From JAMXLO01 sp963812505 (GTDB taxonomy: Bacteria; Pseudomonadota; Alphaproteobacteria; Acetobacterales; Acetobacteraceae), in NCBI GenBank assembly GCA_963812505.1, contig CAWEVM010000003.1, positions 124,001 to 188,000 on the forward strand: a DNA stretch of 64,000 bases. The letters run 5' to 3'. The notes beneath the pieces were generated by a model, which made no database searches, was not told the DNA's origin, and saw nothing but the letters and a program-made list of their open reading frames with translations. This document shows positions 25,710-35,098 of the stretch, in pieces. The position numbers and the translations under genes were made by a program. How positions within the stretch are numbered: the first letter of the stretch is position 1; each line of letters begins with the position of its first letter.

Positions 25710-26798
25710 TTGACCGCGACCTACACGTTGGCCGTGGACGCCATGGGCGGCGATCGCGCGCCTTCCATGGTCGTCGAGGGACTCGAGATTTCCGCCGAAC
25801 GGCACCCCGGCGCACGCTTCCTTCTGGTCGGCGACGAGGCCCGGCTCACCCCCCTGCTTCAGTGCCACAAACGCGCGGCCGCAGCCTGCGACGTCCGCCA
25901 CGCCCCCGAGGCCATCGGCAACGACATCAAGCCCACCGCCGCACTCCGAGTCCGCGGCTCCTCGATGCGCGTCGCGATCGACGCGGTGGCCAGCGGCGAG
26001 GCATCCGGCGTGGTCACGGCCGGCAACACCGGCGCGCTTCTCGCCCTCGCCAAGATCGTCATAAAGACCCTGCCCGGCATCGACCGTCCCGCCATGGCCG
26101 CCATCGGCCCCTCGGCGCGCGGCGACGTCGTGCTGCTGGATCTCGGCGCCAATGTGCATTGCGACGCCCGGAACCTGGTCGAGTTCGCGGTGATGGGTGA
26201 CGTGTTTGCCCGCACCGTGCTCGGGCTGACCGCACCTTCCATCGGTCTCCTCAACGTCGGCTCCGAAGAGTTGAAAGGCGACGACACGCTGCGGCTCGCC
26301 GCCGAGACGCTCCGCGCCAGCCATGTCGCGCCGCAATTCGTCGGCTTCGTCGAGGGCCACGATATAGCCGCGGGGACCACGGACGTTGTCGTCACCGACG
26401 GCTTCACCGGCAACGTCGCGCTGAAGACCGGCGAGGGCGCGCTCAAGCTGATCGGCGATCTGCTGCGCCAGGTGTTCCGTAGCAGCCTCACTGCGAAGCT
26501 CGCGTATCTGCTGCTGCGGCCCTCACTCGAGCGGTTGCGCGAGTGGCTCGATCCGCGCCGTTACAACGGTGCGGTCATGCTTGGGCTGAACGGCGTCGCG
26601 GTGAAGTCGCACGGCGGCACCGACGCAGAGGGCTTCGCCCATGCGGTGGACGTGGCGATGGACATGGTGGTGCACCGGTTCAACGACCACATTCGCGAGG
26701 ACTTGACCCGAATCGCCGAATTGATGGCGCTGACCGCGAAGAACAGCGCGTCAGAGAAGGAAGGCGGCACTGGCGCGCGCCTCGCCACCGCGCCCTAA
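25710..26798 (+). CDS. plsX: Phosphate acyltransferase PlsX
   Basis: The 362-residue enzyme makes acyl-phosphate from acyl-ACP, the first step in phosphatidic acid synthesis through PlsY. Family hallmarks are LAVDAMGGDRAP at the start, VTAGNTGALLALAKI, and VVTDGFTGNVALKTGEG. The start is a TTG at 25710, needed to keep the conserved N-terminal strand; no strong ribosome-binding site is seen. It is eight bases ahead of fabH. Confidence 0.95.
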   Translation: MTATYTLAVDAMGGDRAPSMVVEGLEISAERHPGARFLLVGDEARLTPLLQCHKRAAAACDVRHAPEAIGNDIKPTAALRVRGSSMRVAIDAVASGEASGVVTAGNTGALLALAKIVIKTLPGIDRPAMAAIGPSARGDVVLLDLGANVHCDARNLVEFAVMGDVFARTVLGLTAPSIGLLNVGSEELKGDDTLRLAAETLRASHVAPQFVGFVEGHDIAAGTTDVVVTDGFTGNVALKTGEGALKLIGDLLRQVFRSSLTAKLAYLLLRPSLERLREWLDPRRYNGAVMLGLNGVAVKSHGGTDAEGFAHAVDVAMDMVVHRFNDHIREDLTRIAELMALTAKNSASEKEGGTGARLATAP

Positions 26799-26806
26799 GG
26801 AAGACA

Positions 26807-27778
26807 ATGGCCATTCGCTCGATCCTCGCCGGTGTCGGCGCCTATTTGCCCGAGCGCGTGGTCAGTAACGACGAGCTCGCCCACACGGTCGATACGTCGG
26901 ACGAGTGGATCCGCGAGCGCACCGGCATATGCCAGCGCCACATCGCGGCCGCGCACGAGACGGCGGCATTCATGGGTACTGAGGCCGCGCGTGCCGCGCT
27001 TGCGAACGCCGGCGCCGCACCCGCCGAGGTCGATGCGATCATCCTGGCCACCAGCACGCCGGATGAGGCGTTCCCGGCCACGGCGCTGCGCGTGCAAGCG
27101 GCGCTCGGCGTGACCCGCGGTTTCGGCTTCGACATCGCCGCCGCCTGCGCCGGGTTCATCTACGCACTGTCGATCGCTGACAGCATGATCCGAACCGGCC
27201 ACGCGCACGGCGTGCTGGTGATCGGCAGCGAGGTCTACTCACGCATCCTGAACTGGCAGGACCGCGGCACCTGTGTGCTGTTCGGTGACGGCGCCGGTGC
27301 CGTGTTCCTCCGCGCCGGCAAGGGCAGCGGCAGCATCGATCGCGGCATTCTTTCCACCCACCTGCATGCCCAGGGCACTCTGGGCAATATCCTGCATGTC
27401 GATGGCGCGGTCGGACGCCACGATAAGCCTGCGCATCTGGTGATGAATGGCCGCGAGGTGTTTCGCCACGCGGTGATCCGGCTCGCCGAGGCGGTGGAGG
27501 AAGCGCTCGCCGCGAATGGACTGCGGCAGCGGGACATCGACTGGCTGGTGCCGCACCAGGCCAATCTGCGCATCATCGATGCCATGGGCCGCAAGCTGGG
27601 CCTTCCTCCGGAGCGGGTGGTGATCACGGTCGACCGCCACGCCAACACCTCGGCCGCCTCGGTGCCGCTGGCGCTTGCCGAGGCGTGCCGCGACGGACGC
27701 ATTCGCCGGGGCGATCTTGTTCTGATGGAGGCGCTCGGTGGCGGTCTGGCGTGGGGTTCTGCACTGGTGCGCATGTGA
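26807..27778 (+). CDS. fabH: Beta-ketoacyl-ACP synthase III
   Basis: The 323-residue enzyme condenses acetyl-CoA with malonyl-ACP to start fatty acid synthesis. The catalytic triad is visible: Cys in FDIAAACAGFIYAL, His in WLVPHQANLRI and Asn in DRHANTSAASVPLAL; the C-terminus ends in the expected EALGGGLAWGSALVRM. ATG 26807 follows AAGGA. Confidence 0.97.
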   Translation: MAIRSILAGVGAYLPERVVSNDELAHTVDTSDEWIRERTGICQRHIAAAHETAAFMGTEAARAALANAGAAPAEVDAIILATSTPDEAFPATALRVQAALGVTRGFGFDIAAACAGFIYALSIADSMIRTGHAHGVLVIGSEVYSRILNWQDRGTCVLFGDGAGAVFLRAGKGSGSIDRGILSTHLHAQGTLGNILHVDGAVGRHDKPAHLVMNGREVFRHAVIRLAEAVEEALAANGLRQRDIDWLVPHQANLRIIDAMGRKLGLPPERVVITVDRHANTSAASVPLALAEACRDGRIRRGDLVLMEALGGGLAWGSALVRM

Positions 27779-27882
27779 AGCTTACGTATCGATGCCGATC
27801 TCTCCTCGCAACGCCCTGATCCTGATTGATTTTGCCTTGCTAACTGCTTGACGGCGGAGGCACCGGCGCCTAGCGTTCCGCG

Positions 27883-28194
27883 ATGCAGACCGTCACGCGC
27901 GCGCATCTGGCCGAGACGATCTATGCTCAGGTCGGCCTCTCGCGGAATGAGTCCGCCGATCTCCTGGAGACTGTGCTGGAACGCGTATCCGCCGCGCTGG
28001 AATCCGGAGAATCAGTTAAGATCAGTGGGTTCGGGACCTTTTCCGTTCGCCAGAAGGGCCGCCGCGTAGGGCGCAATCCGAAGACCGGGCAGGAAGTGCC
28101 GATAATGCCGCGTCGCGTCCTGGTGTTCCGCCCGAGCAATGTGCTGAAGGCGCGCGTGAATGGAACCACTCCCATCGCGGATGACGACGAATGA
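27883..28194 (+). CDS. ihfA: Integration host factor subunit alpha
   Basis: The 103-residue DNA-bending protein shows the HU/IHF fold: TRAHLAETIYAQVGLSRNES, VKISGFGTFSVRQKGRRVGR and the beta-arm NPKTGQEVPIMPRRVLVFRP with the intercalating proline. It pairs with IHF-beta, encoded elsewhere. The four-base ATGA overlap with the merR-type gene shows cotranscription. Confidence 0.96.
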   Translation: MQTVTRAHLAETIYAQVGLSRNESADLLETVLERVSAALESGESVKISGFGTFSVRQKGRRVGRNPKTGQEVPIMPRRVLVFRPSNVLKARVNGTTPIADDDE

Positions 28195-28724
28195 GCGACG
28201 AGGCTCACGACCTGACCGTGCCGCCAGTCGGCCGTGTGCGACCGAAGAAGGCGCCAAACGCATTCCGCACGATCAGCGAGGTGGCCGACGAACTGCACAT
28301 TCCACAACACGTGCTGCGATTCTGGGAGACCAAGTTCCCGCAGGTGAAGCCGCTGAAGCGCGGCGGTGGCCGGCGCTATTACCGCCCTGACGACATCGCA
28401 CTGCTGCGGCGGATCTCCGATCTTTTGTATATCCAAGGTTATACCATCAAGGGCGTGCAGCGCCTGCTGCGCGAAGGAGGCGGCAAACTGTCGGACGACA
28501 TACCACCCGCTCCGGCGGACGAGCAGGAGGCAGCCGAGGCGGAGCGCGCCGCCGGGCTGCCTTCGGAACCGGAGCTGCCGATGCCAGGCTTGGCGCCTAC
28601 CGCCTCGCCGCAGCTCGGCCGTGCCGGCACGCGGCCCAAGGCCGATGTGGAAGTCGAGCGCCTGCGGGCGTTGCTGACCGACACACTTCGCGAACTGGAG
28701 ACGTTGCGGGAGTTGCTGCCGTAA
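28191..28724 (+). CDS. MerR-family transcriptional regulator
   Basis: The 177-residue protein has a MerR winged helix at residues 25-95 (RTISEVADELHIPQHVLRFW, GRRYYRPDDIALLRRISDLL) followed by a Pro/Glu-rich linker and a C-terminal coiled coil (VEVERLRALLTDTLRELETL). No metal-binding cysteines are seen. It is the conserved partner downstream of ihfA in Rhodospirillales; its targets are unknown. Confidence 0.93.
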   Translation: MSDEAHDLTVPPVGRVRPKKAPNAFRTISEVADELHIPQHVLRFWETKFPQVKPLKRGGGRRYYRPDDIALLRRISDLLYIQGYTIKGVQRLLREGGGKLSDDIPPAPADEQEAAEAERAAGLPSEPELPMPGLAPTASPQLGRAGTRPKADVEVERLRALLTDTLRELETLRELLP

Positions 28725-28773
28725 CCGGCGTTGCCGGCGAACGGCATGACTGGTAAACCGGCGCCCCCGCGGT

Positions 28774-28850
28774 CGGAGCGTAGCGCAGCCTGGTAGCGCA
28801 TCAGTCTGGGGGACTGGGGGTCGTGGGTTCAAATCCCGCCGCTCCGACCA
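28774..28850 (+). tRNA. tRNA-Pro (anticodon GGG)
   Basis: 77 nt including an encoded CCA. Acceptor arms CGGAGCG/CGCTCCG pair fully, the D-arm is GCGCAGCCTGGTAGCGC, the anticodon stem TCAGT/ACTGG encloses CTGGGGG (anticodon GGG), and the T-arm carries GTTCAAATC. It sits 49 bp after the MerR gene, in the usual place. Confidence 0.96.
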
Positions 28851-28855
28851 GTTAG

Positions 28856-29422
28856 TTAAGAGCTTGGCTCGCCGTGGCTCGCGCTGGCGTGAAGCTGGTG
28901 ATCTCGGATGCCCATGAGGGGCTGAAGGCGGCGATTCGTCGCGTCTTCACCGCCACATGGCAGCGCTGTCGCGTACATTGGATGCGGAACGCGTTGTCGT
29001 ACGTGGCAAAGGCCCAGCAGAGCATGGTGGCGGCCGCGCTGCGCCAGGCGTTCATCCAGCCGGATCGTGCGCAGGCAAGCCAGACGTTGCGTCACGTGGC
29101 CGATCAGTTGCGGCAGAAGTGGCCGAAGCTCGCGGCGTTCATTGACGACAGCGAGACCGACGTTCTGTCGCATCTGGACTTCCCCGAGCAGCACCGGACC
29201 AAGCTGCACAGCACAAACCCGGTGGAGCGACTGAACGAGGAAGTGAAGCGACGTGCCGACGTGGTTGGAATCTTTCCCAACGAGCCATCCATCGTCCGGC
29301 TGATCGGTGCGGTGCTGCTGGAGCAGAATGATGAATGGCAGCTGCAGCACCGCTACATGCAGGTCGAGGCGATGGCAGAACTCCTCGCACCGGCGAGCGA
29401 GACCGGGCAGATCGCCGCATGA
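28856..29422 (+). pseudogene. IS256-family transposase, 5'-truncated
   Basis: About 185 residues match the second half of an IS256-type DDE transposase: the second catalytic Asp in LVISDAHEGLKAAI, the C-H-W element RCRVHWMRNAL and the catalytic Glu in STNPVERLNEEVKRRADVVG. The N-terminal half with the first Asp is missing: a stop lies at 28853, only three bases after the tRNA. It is an inactive remnant that begins at the tRNA 3' end. Confidence 0.88.
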
Positions 29423-29623
29423 CGGCATGCTCCGCACCGCAAGTCGTATCATCGCGTATCCGCGAAAGACAGACTGCGGCGTCGACGGCATCCATGCCCA
29501 ACGCTCGACCGCGGCGTCGCGGTCAAGCCCCGAAGCCGCATCGCGGTGCGCCGAAGGCGCAGGGCTTGACGGCGGCGATCGCGGTCGCAGGACCATCACT
29601 CGCGGCGTCCGAGGGGCCGAAAT

Positions 29624-30265
29624 ATGGCTACGACGAAAAACGATGAACGACCTGCTGCTGATATTTATGCAGGATGTGTATTACGCGGATCGGCAAAGCC
29701 TGAAGGCCCTGCCCAAGATGGCGAAGGCCAGTGGAAGCGAGGAACTCAAGAACGCCCTGCTGCATCATCGGGAAGAGACGCAGGGCCAGGTGGATCGACT
29801 ACAAAAGGCGTTCGAGGTCCTCGGCAAGCGCGCGCGTGGGATTACCTGCGAGGCGATCAACGGCCTGATCGAGGAAGTGAAGAGGTCATCGAGGAGTTCC
29901 CCGAGGGTTCTGTGCGGGACGCGGGAATAGTCGCCCCCGCGCAGGCGGTCGAGCACTACGAAATGGCGCGCTACGGCACGATCGTGGCCTGGGCGAAGGC
30001 GGTGGGCGCTGACGATGTCGCCCATCTGATGCAGGAGACACTCGAGGGAGAGAAGAACGCCGACGCGACGCTGAATCAGTTGGCGCGACGGGAGATCAAT
30101 CAGCAGGCGGTCACGCAGGTAGCTGATGACCGATGGGGAGCGCTGCCGGCAGAACCGGTGGCGCTCCTGGCGGCATGGATGACACAAGGCGCGGTTGCAG
30201 TGTGCGCTGATCCGATGGGCCGGCCGCGCACCTTCAGTAACTGGGCTTGGTCGAAAATGGCGTGA
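29624..30265 (+). pseudogene. DUF892/YciE-YciF ferritin-like gene with two compensating frameshifts
   Basis: The start (MATTK, behind GAGGGG) and the C-terminal half (EEVIEEFPEGSVRDAGIVAP, HYEMARYGTIVAWAKAVGA) share one frame; the middle (MNDLLLIFMQDVYYADRQSL to CEAINGLIEE) lies in the +1 frame. One extra A in the A-run at 29636-29640 and one missing base near 29876 would restore a single DUF892 protein, a ferritin-like family linked to stress. The tail after INQQA is longer than usual and overlaps the convergent SDR gene by 32 bp. Confidence 0.8.
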
Positions 30266-31094
30266 GCTGCAACTCGTGTGTCCAGCACGACCGGTCCTGC
30301 GTGTGAAGGTAGTAGAATGCTTCAGCGATCTTCACGGGGTTGATCACGAGGTCGGGTCGATTTTGAATTCGCGGCATCGCCCGAGTACCGGGTAAGTCGA
30401 TGGTGCCGTCGATCACCACGTTGGCCACATGCACGCCGTGCTCGGAGTACTCCTCGGTAAGCACCTGCGCCAGGGTGCGCATCATGACGCGGGGGTAATA
30501 GAGTGACTGCCCAGTCATGCGCTTCTTCCCGCGCAGCGAGCTGGAGTTGTTGGAGAAGAAGAAGGACCCTTTGCCCTTCTTTCGCATGGCCGGCAACACT
30601 TCCTTAGCGATGAGGAAGGGCCCACGGCAGGCGATGTGCTGTGTGGTATCGAACATCTCGACCGTAATGTATTCGAGCAGTTCCTTATCGGGCGGCAAAT
30701 CGCGGCCTTCCAGGTAACCCGCGTTGTAGACCAGCACGTCCGGATCGCCTGCATCGCGGCGGATCGTGGCGAAGGCAGCCGAGATGGAGCCCTGCGAGGC
30801 GAGATCCAGCTCGACAATCGTGCAGTCACCGCCCTGCTGCCGGATGGCCTCCGCCAGCGCGGATGCATTCGCTTGCTTGCGCGTCGTCAGCACGACGAAG
30901 AAACCCTCCTGGGCGAATTTCTGGGCGATGGCGCCCCCGACGCCCCAGCGGACACCGACCGGCAAGTCGCTGTCATCCACTGTCTTGCCGTGTGCCAGCA
31001 GGGTATTGCGGCCATCCGACTGCCACTTCGAGGTGGCGCCGATCACGACGGCGACCTGCTTTCCCGCCGTGTTCGTCCTGCGACTGTCGCTCAT
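30234..31094 (-). CDS. SDR-family oxidoreductase, atypical
   Basis: The 286-residue Rossmann protein begins like a short-chain dehydrogenase (VAVVIGATSKWQ) but has about 25 extra residues before the glycine-rich turn is completed (GVRWGVGGAIAQKF). NAG (VLVYNAGYLEG) and the catalytic Ser region (SNNSSSLRG) are present, yet the usual YxxxK is replaced by YYPRVMMR. It probably still binds NAD(P); catalytic competence is uncertain. It sits 27 bases after the amidohydrolase, so they are likely an operon. Confidence 0.8.
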   Translation of the reverse strand: MSDSRRTNTAGKQVAVVIGATSKWQSDGRNTLLAHGKTVDDSDLPVGVRWGVGGAIAQKFAQEGFFVVLTTRKQANASALAEAIRQQGGDCTIVELDLASQGSISAAFATIRRDAGDPDVLVYNAGYLEGRDLPPDKELLEYITVEMFDTTQHIACRGPFLIAKEVLPAMRKKGKGSFFFSNNSSSLRGKKRMTGQSLYYPRVMMRTLAQVLTEEYSEHGVHVANVVIDGTIDLPGTRAMPRIQNRPDLVINPVKIAEAFYYLHTQDRSCWTHELQLTPFSTKPSY

Positions 31095-31121
31095 GCGGAA
31101 TATTTCCCTTTGCTGTTTATG

Positions 31122-31949
31122 TCAGGCCGTCCGGTTCCAGCCCCACCAGGCACAGAGCGCCTCACCCATGACGAGCGGCTTGTCGTGGTCGTTGAGCCAC
31201 GGCAGCTCCTCGGTGAACATCGTCACGCATTGGCGCCAGGAGCAAGGCATCTTCGTGATGTCCGTGCCCCAGAACACCCGATGAGGACCAAAGGCATCAT
31301 AGATCTGTCGTAGATACGTCTGCATCTTTGGAAATGGATAGGCCTCGCCGGAATAGCCTGGTGCGCCAGTCGCCTTGACCGCCACGTTCGGCAGATTTGC
31401 CAATGCCAGAAGGTCCGGCATGTGGGTCATGGCATCAGCATCTTTCAGCGTGGTCATGCCGCCTCGGCCGCCGAGGTGATCGATTGTCAATCGCAGTCCG
31501 GGGTGGCGTGCGGCGATCCGGCCAAGTTCCGTCAGTGAATCGGTCGCCAGTGCGGCGATGGGGACGCCGGCATCTTCCGCTGCCGCCCAGAGCCAGTCGA
31601 TCGTGCCATCGTGCAGCCATAGCCGAGCCGGATCGTGCAGGAACGTATAGCGCAGTCCGAGCATTCCCGATTGCTCGCGCCAGGTCGCGATGCGCGCGCG
31701 GGACGCTGGTTGGTCGAGTGGTACCGAGCCCATGATCGCGAACCGCCCAGGGTAGTTTTGCACCGCGGCGAGTGCCATGTCCGTCGAAGCTGGGTCCCAA
31801 CCAGGCGGATGAATGACGGCGGCGTCGACACCACCTTCATCCATCAGGACGATGGCCTCCTCAGGGCTAAAATGCGTCACCTGCCGATGGGAGAGGTTAC
31901 TCGGCAGACCGGTTCCCCAAAGGTGGATCTGGGCGTCGACTATCTGCAT
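31122..31949 (-). CDS. Amidohydrolase 2-family protein
   Basis: The 275-residue metal hydrolase has the amidohydrolase-2 start IVDAQIHLWGTG (HxH variant, Q-I-H), the TIDHLGGRGG strand and the late catalytic Asp in RVFWGTDITKMP. Relatives act as lactonases, decarboxylases (ACMSD-like) or in aromatic breakdown. ATG 31949 sets the start. It appears cotranscribed with the SDR downstream. Confidence 0.85.
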   Translation of the reverse strand: MQIVDAQIHLWGTGLPSNLSHRQVTHFSPEEAIVLMDEGGVDAAVIHPPGWDPASTDMALAAVQNYPGRFAIMGSVPLDQPASRARIATWREQSGMLGLRYTFLHDPARLWLHDGTIDWLWAAAEDAGVPIAALATDSLTELGRIAARHPGLRLTIDHLGGRGGMTTLKDADAMTHMPDLLALANLPNVAVKATGAPGYSGEAYPFPKMQTYLRQIYDAFGPHRVFWGTDITKMPCSWRQCVTMFTEELPWLNDHDKPLVMGEALCAWWGWNRTA

Positions 31950-32427
31950 CGCGCACTCGCTGTTCGATGTTGCGGGGAAAGGTAGCGGCAATGCCTACGG
32001 CTGTCATGACTGCCGCGGCCGCCGGCACCCATGCTGCTGGTCGCCTTCCGTCCTCATCCGGATCGATACGGCGTATTCCGATCGGGTATCAATAACATCG
32101 CGCTTTTGTAGAGGCGGAGGCCCGGGTCCGCAACGATTTCGGGGCAGTAGGAAGGCACGCCCGCGCATTAATCAATCCTTAATTGCGGCCTAAATCCGGT
32201 CAATGGAATTGCCTAAAGCAAGAAGAATATCGACCCGATGGGTTTCCACAGTCGCGGTAATTTGGGTCGAGGGCATTTACTTTTGGTTATCCATTATTGG
32301 CTTCACTTGGGCCGTCGCGAACTCATCGGGCCTCCCAGGCAAAGTTCGCGGTGGCAGGTATTGCCAATTTTCCCGGACCGGTGGCCGAGCTGTCAGGGCA
32401 GGCTGTCATGCACAGGCGGAGAACCAG
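31950..32427. other. Intergenic region with AT-rich island
   Basis: 478 bp without a supported gene. A frame open from 32203 leads into the secreted protein, but its translation is unlike coding sequence. The stretch 32160-32310 (ATTAATCAATCCTTAATTG; TTTACTTTTGG) is much richer in A/T than the rest and probably holds the promoter of the secreted protein. Confidence 0.45.
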
Positions 32428-33921
32428 ATGTCTGATTCGGTAACAGTGCCTGGTCCTCACGGCTCACCAGCAGTCGACCAGACATTCAGCAATTTTAATA
32501 ATAACGCTATCGCGCTGCAGATTGCCAATGCGATCGCGGCCGCAAGCACGTTGGGCGGCCTGAACGTCACGGTGCCGGGGCCGAACAATACGGTTCCGAC
32601 TCCGCCCACGAGCTCGGTGACGGGCGGGGTGAATGAGCTGGTCATTACCGCCGGCGGCAGCTACCACATTCCCCCCGGTTCGCCGGGAGCGCCCGATTAT
32701 GTGGTCGTCCTGGACAATACGGCGCCCGTCACGATCTTTGGGTCGCCCAACACCAGTGTCTGGGGTGGCGGGTCACAGGTAACGATTATCAATGCGGCCG
32801 AGACCACCTTGTCTGAAGGTGCCGGCAACGCGGTGGCCACGCTGACCGGTGCCGGCGACATCCTGGCCGGCAACGATCAGAAAGACACTCTGACGGCCGC
32901 CGGCACTGCCGAGAGCATAGCAGGCGGGGCGGGCGCCAATCTGCTTGTCGCCAGTGGCGCCAACGATACTATTTCCGCGGCGGGAGTAGCGACGTTCCAG
33001 CTAGCGGCAGCTGCGACGGACGACGTCGCGGTAGGTGGGCTGGGGGCGAGCACGGTCACCGATGCTGGCACGGGCGATACGATCTTTGCTGGCCAGGGTC
33101 GGACGAACGTGACGACCTCGGGCAGCAACGCATCGGTGGTCGGTGGGTCTGCCGAGCTTGACGTCACGGACAAGGGATCGGGCGATACGATTGCCGCAGG
33201 TACGGCCGCCGCTTTTGTGACGTTGGCCGGCAGCGGGGCGCTCGTCTCTGGTGGAGTGGGCCCTGCGGGGGCGAGTCTCTCGGTTATCGACCACGGTACC
33301 AGCGACACGATCGTTGCTGGCTCGGCCTTCACAGCCGTCACGACGTCCGGCGGTTCGTTTGTGCAGGGTGGGACGGGGCAGCTGAACTTTGTCGGAGGCA
33401 CCGGGCCGTCCACGATTGTTGGTGGTTCGGGCAACTCTTCCGTCTTCGGTGGTACCGGCATGACTTCGCTGGTGGGTGGCAATGGCGGAGCGGTCACCTA
33501 CGTCAACACGACTTCGGGTGGGCTGTTCTATGCTGGACGGCTCGGCAACGAGACCATCGATGCAAGTCTCTCGAAAGGTATAAACACGATTTATGGCTCA
33601 GGCGATCCGAGCGGGCACAATCTGCTGGTGGGCGGCGTAGGCACCGATTACATCAATGCTGGTGCAGGCTCTGATACAATGGTCGGTAACGGCGGCGCGA
33701 ACACGTTCTTTTTCTTCAAGACCGTTGTTGGTCCGTCTGCCAATGACTTCATCAGTGACTTCAGCTCGCTCGACAACGTGTTACTGGTAGGTTATGGATC
33801 GGGATTTACGACGTCCACTACTGGGGGTTCGACGACGATTACGTTGTCCGACAACACCAAGATCACGTTTAGCGGTGTTACAGATCCCGGTGCCTTGAAC
33901 GGCCGTATTGGGCAAGTCTGA
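32428..33921 (+). CDS. Repeat-rich secreted protein (type I secretion-like)
   Basis: The 497-residue protein starts at ATG 32428 behind GGAG and lacks a signal peptide. It is acidic and Gly/Ala/Thr/Ser-rich, made of short beta-strand repeats of the type VTDAGTGDTIFAGQGRTNVT and GGTGMTSLVGGNGGAVTY that resemble degenerate RTX repeats. The C-terminus (NLLVGGVGTDYINAGAGSDT, then FISDFSSLDNVLLVGY) matches the calcium-binding end of type I-secreted proteins. A surface or matrix role is inferred. No transporter genes are in the window. Confidence 0.75.
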   Translation: MSDSVTVPGPHGSPAVDQTFSNFNNNAIALQIANAIAAASTLGGLNVTVPGPNNTVPTPPTSSVTGGVNELVITAGGSYHIPPGSPGAPDYVVVLDNTAPVTIFGSPNTSVWGGGSQVTIINAAETTLSEGAGNAVATLTGAGDILAGNDQKDTLTAAGTAESIAGGAGANLLVASGANDTISAAGVATFQLAAAATDDVAVGGLGASTVTDAGTGDTIFAGQGRTNVTTSGSNASVVGGSAELDVTDKGSGDTIAAGTAAAFVTLAGSGALVSGGVGPAGASLSVIDHGTSDTIVAGSAFTAVTTSGGSFVQGGTGQLNFVGGTGPSTIVGGSGNSSVFGGTGMTSLVGGNGGAVTYVNTTSGGLFYAGRLGNETIDASLSKGINTIYGSGDPSGHNLLVGGVGTDYINAGAGSDTMVGNGGANTFFFFKTVVGPSANDFISDFSSLDNVLLVGYGSGFTTSTTGGSTTITLSDNTKITFSGVTDPGALNGRIGQV

Positions 33922-34009
33922 AGCCACACCCCGCTCCGTTCTTCACGCACCGTCAATGTGAAGGAGCTGTCGCGCGCGTCGTCTCGCTGAAGTTGGCCAC
34001 AACGTCGAG

Positions 34010-34109
34010 CTAGTGGATAGAATCTGACACTTGGTTCCCTCGGAAGTCGGCCAGTGCCTTGGAAATTTGCCCTGTACACCGGACTCAAGTGTCGGATTTT
34101 CACCACTAG
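34010..34109. repeat. 100-bp element with 24-bp inverted ends
   Basis: Arms at 34010-34033 and 34086-34109 (CTAGTGG...AATCTGACACTTG against CAAGTGTCGGATT...CCACTAG) match at about 19 of 24 positions. The element lies between convergent genes and includes the stop codon of the methyltransferase. It could be a miniature transposable element or a structured terminator. Confidence 0.55.
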
Positions 34110-34922
34110 ATCCGCTCGAACACGCAGTTCCGAAACTCGCCGTCCTCTTCGAAGTGGATCACACGGAACCCCGACCGCTCGGCGAGAACGTGTGGCGCGT
34201 CACCCAAGAGGAAGACCACGTGGAAGCGTGAGAACTCATAGCAGTACCTGGTAACAAGGCGAGGCATGGGCCATCAGGCCGCCGGGCGCCATGATGCGGT
34301 GGAAATATCGGAATTCGTCTACTGGTCGCAGCAGGTGCTCAATCAAATTATTCGAGAAGATGCCGGCGAACCCAGTGGTTATAACCTCTTTTCGCGAGAC
34401 GATGAAGCTCCTCTCTGCTGGGGACACCACCGGTTCATAGCCCCACACGTCAAACCCCTCAGTACGCGCGATCTCAACTGCACGACTCCATTGACCACAG
34501 CCCCAGTTCAGATATCGCCGGCCGGCAGATGGGTTGATGGAGCGGAAAGCGCGCAACTCGTTGACGGTCGTGTCGCCCTCATCGTAATCGGCGTACAGCA
34601 GAGCATAGTCGGCGGCGACCAACTCGGCAGGCAGGTCGAGATACTTGCTCGGGCCGTAGATGCAGCCACATCCTGGGCAGACGTATCGTTCCAGGTGTCC
34701 ACCGCCAAACATGCACCTCGAAGCGCGCGCTTCAAGTGCCTCGCGCGGTTCAGAGCGCTCGCATATCGGGCAGACCATTCTCCGACCTGGCAATGTGAGG
34801 GCGTCCAGGCGATCCGCCAGGTGCCAAAATCCTTGAGCTGCGAACCGACGCAGACTTTGCTCTTTCTCCACCCGGATTCCTTTTGCTGATGAGGCACTCC
34901 CCCTCTGATCCAGAGCCCTCAT
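34106..34922 (-). pseudogene. SAM-dependent methyltransferase, frameshifted near the 3' end
   Basis: The first 228 residues have a four-Cys zinc motif (VCPICERSEP...YVCPGCGCIYG) and a class I methyltransferase core (YLNWGCGQWSRAVEIARTEG, FSNNLIEHLLRPVDEFRYFH), similar to sugar or glycan methyltransferases. A premature stop follows HASPCYQVLL. The next frame supplies the family ending YEFSRFHVVFLLGD...ERSGFRVI to a stop at 34106. One extra G at about 34247-34249 explains the break. ATG 34922 is the likely start; the full protein would be about 271 residues. Confidence 0.75.
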
Positions 34923-35098
34923 CACGCTGACCGGCGAGATCTAGCGAGCGCGACGTGCGCCTGTTCGCGGGTGCCGAGACGTAACATATCTGGCCAGGAG
35001 CGCCCAGGGACAGGTCAGGGGCGGGGGGCTGTACTGGATGCAGTGCGCCGACGATCTTTTCTGACCAGCGGAGCGCGAGAAGACACACCAGGCGTGCG

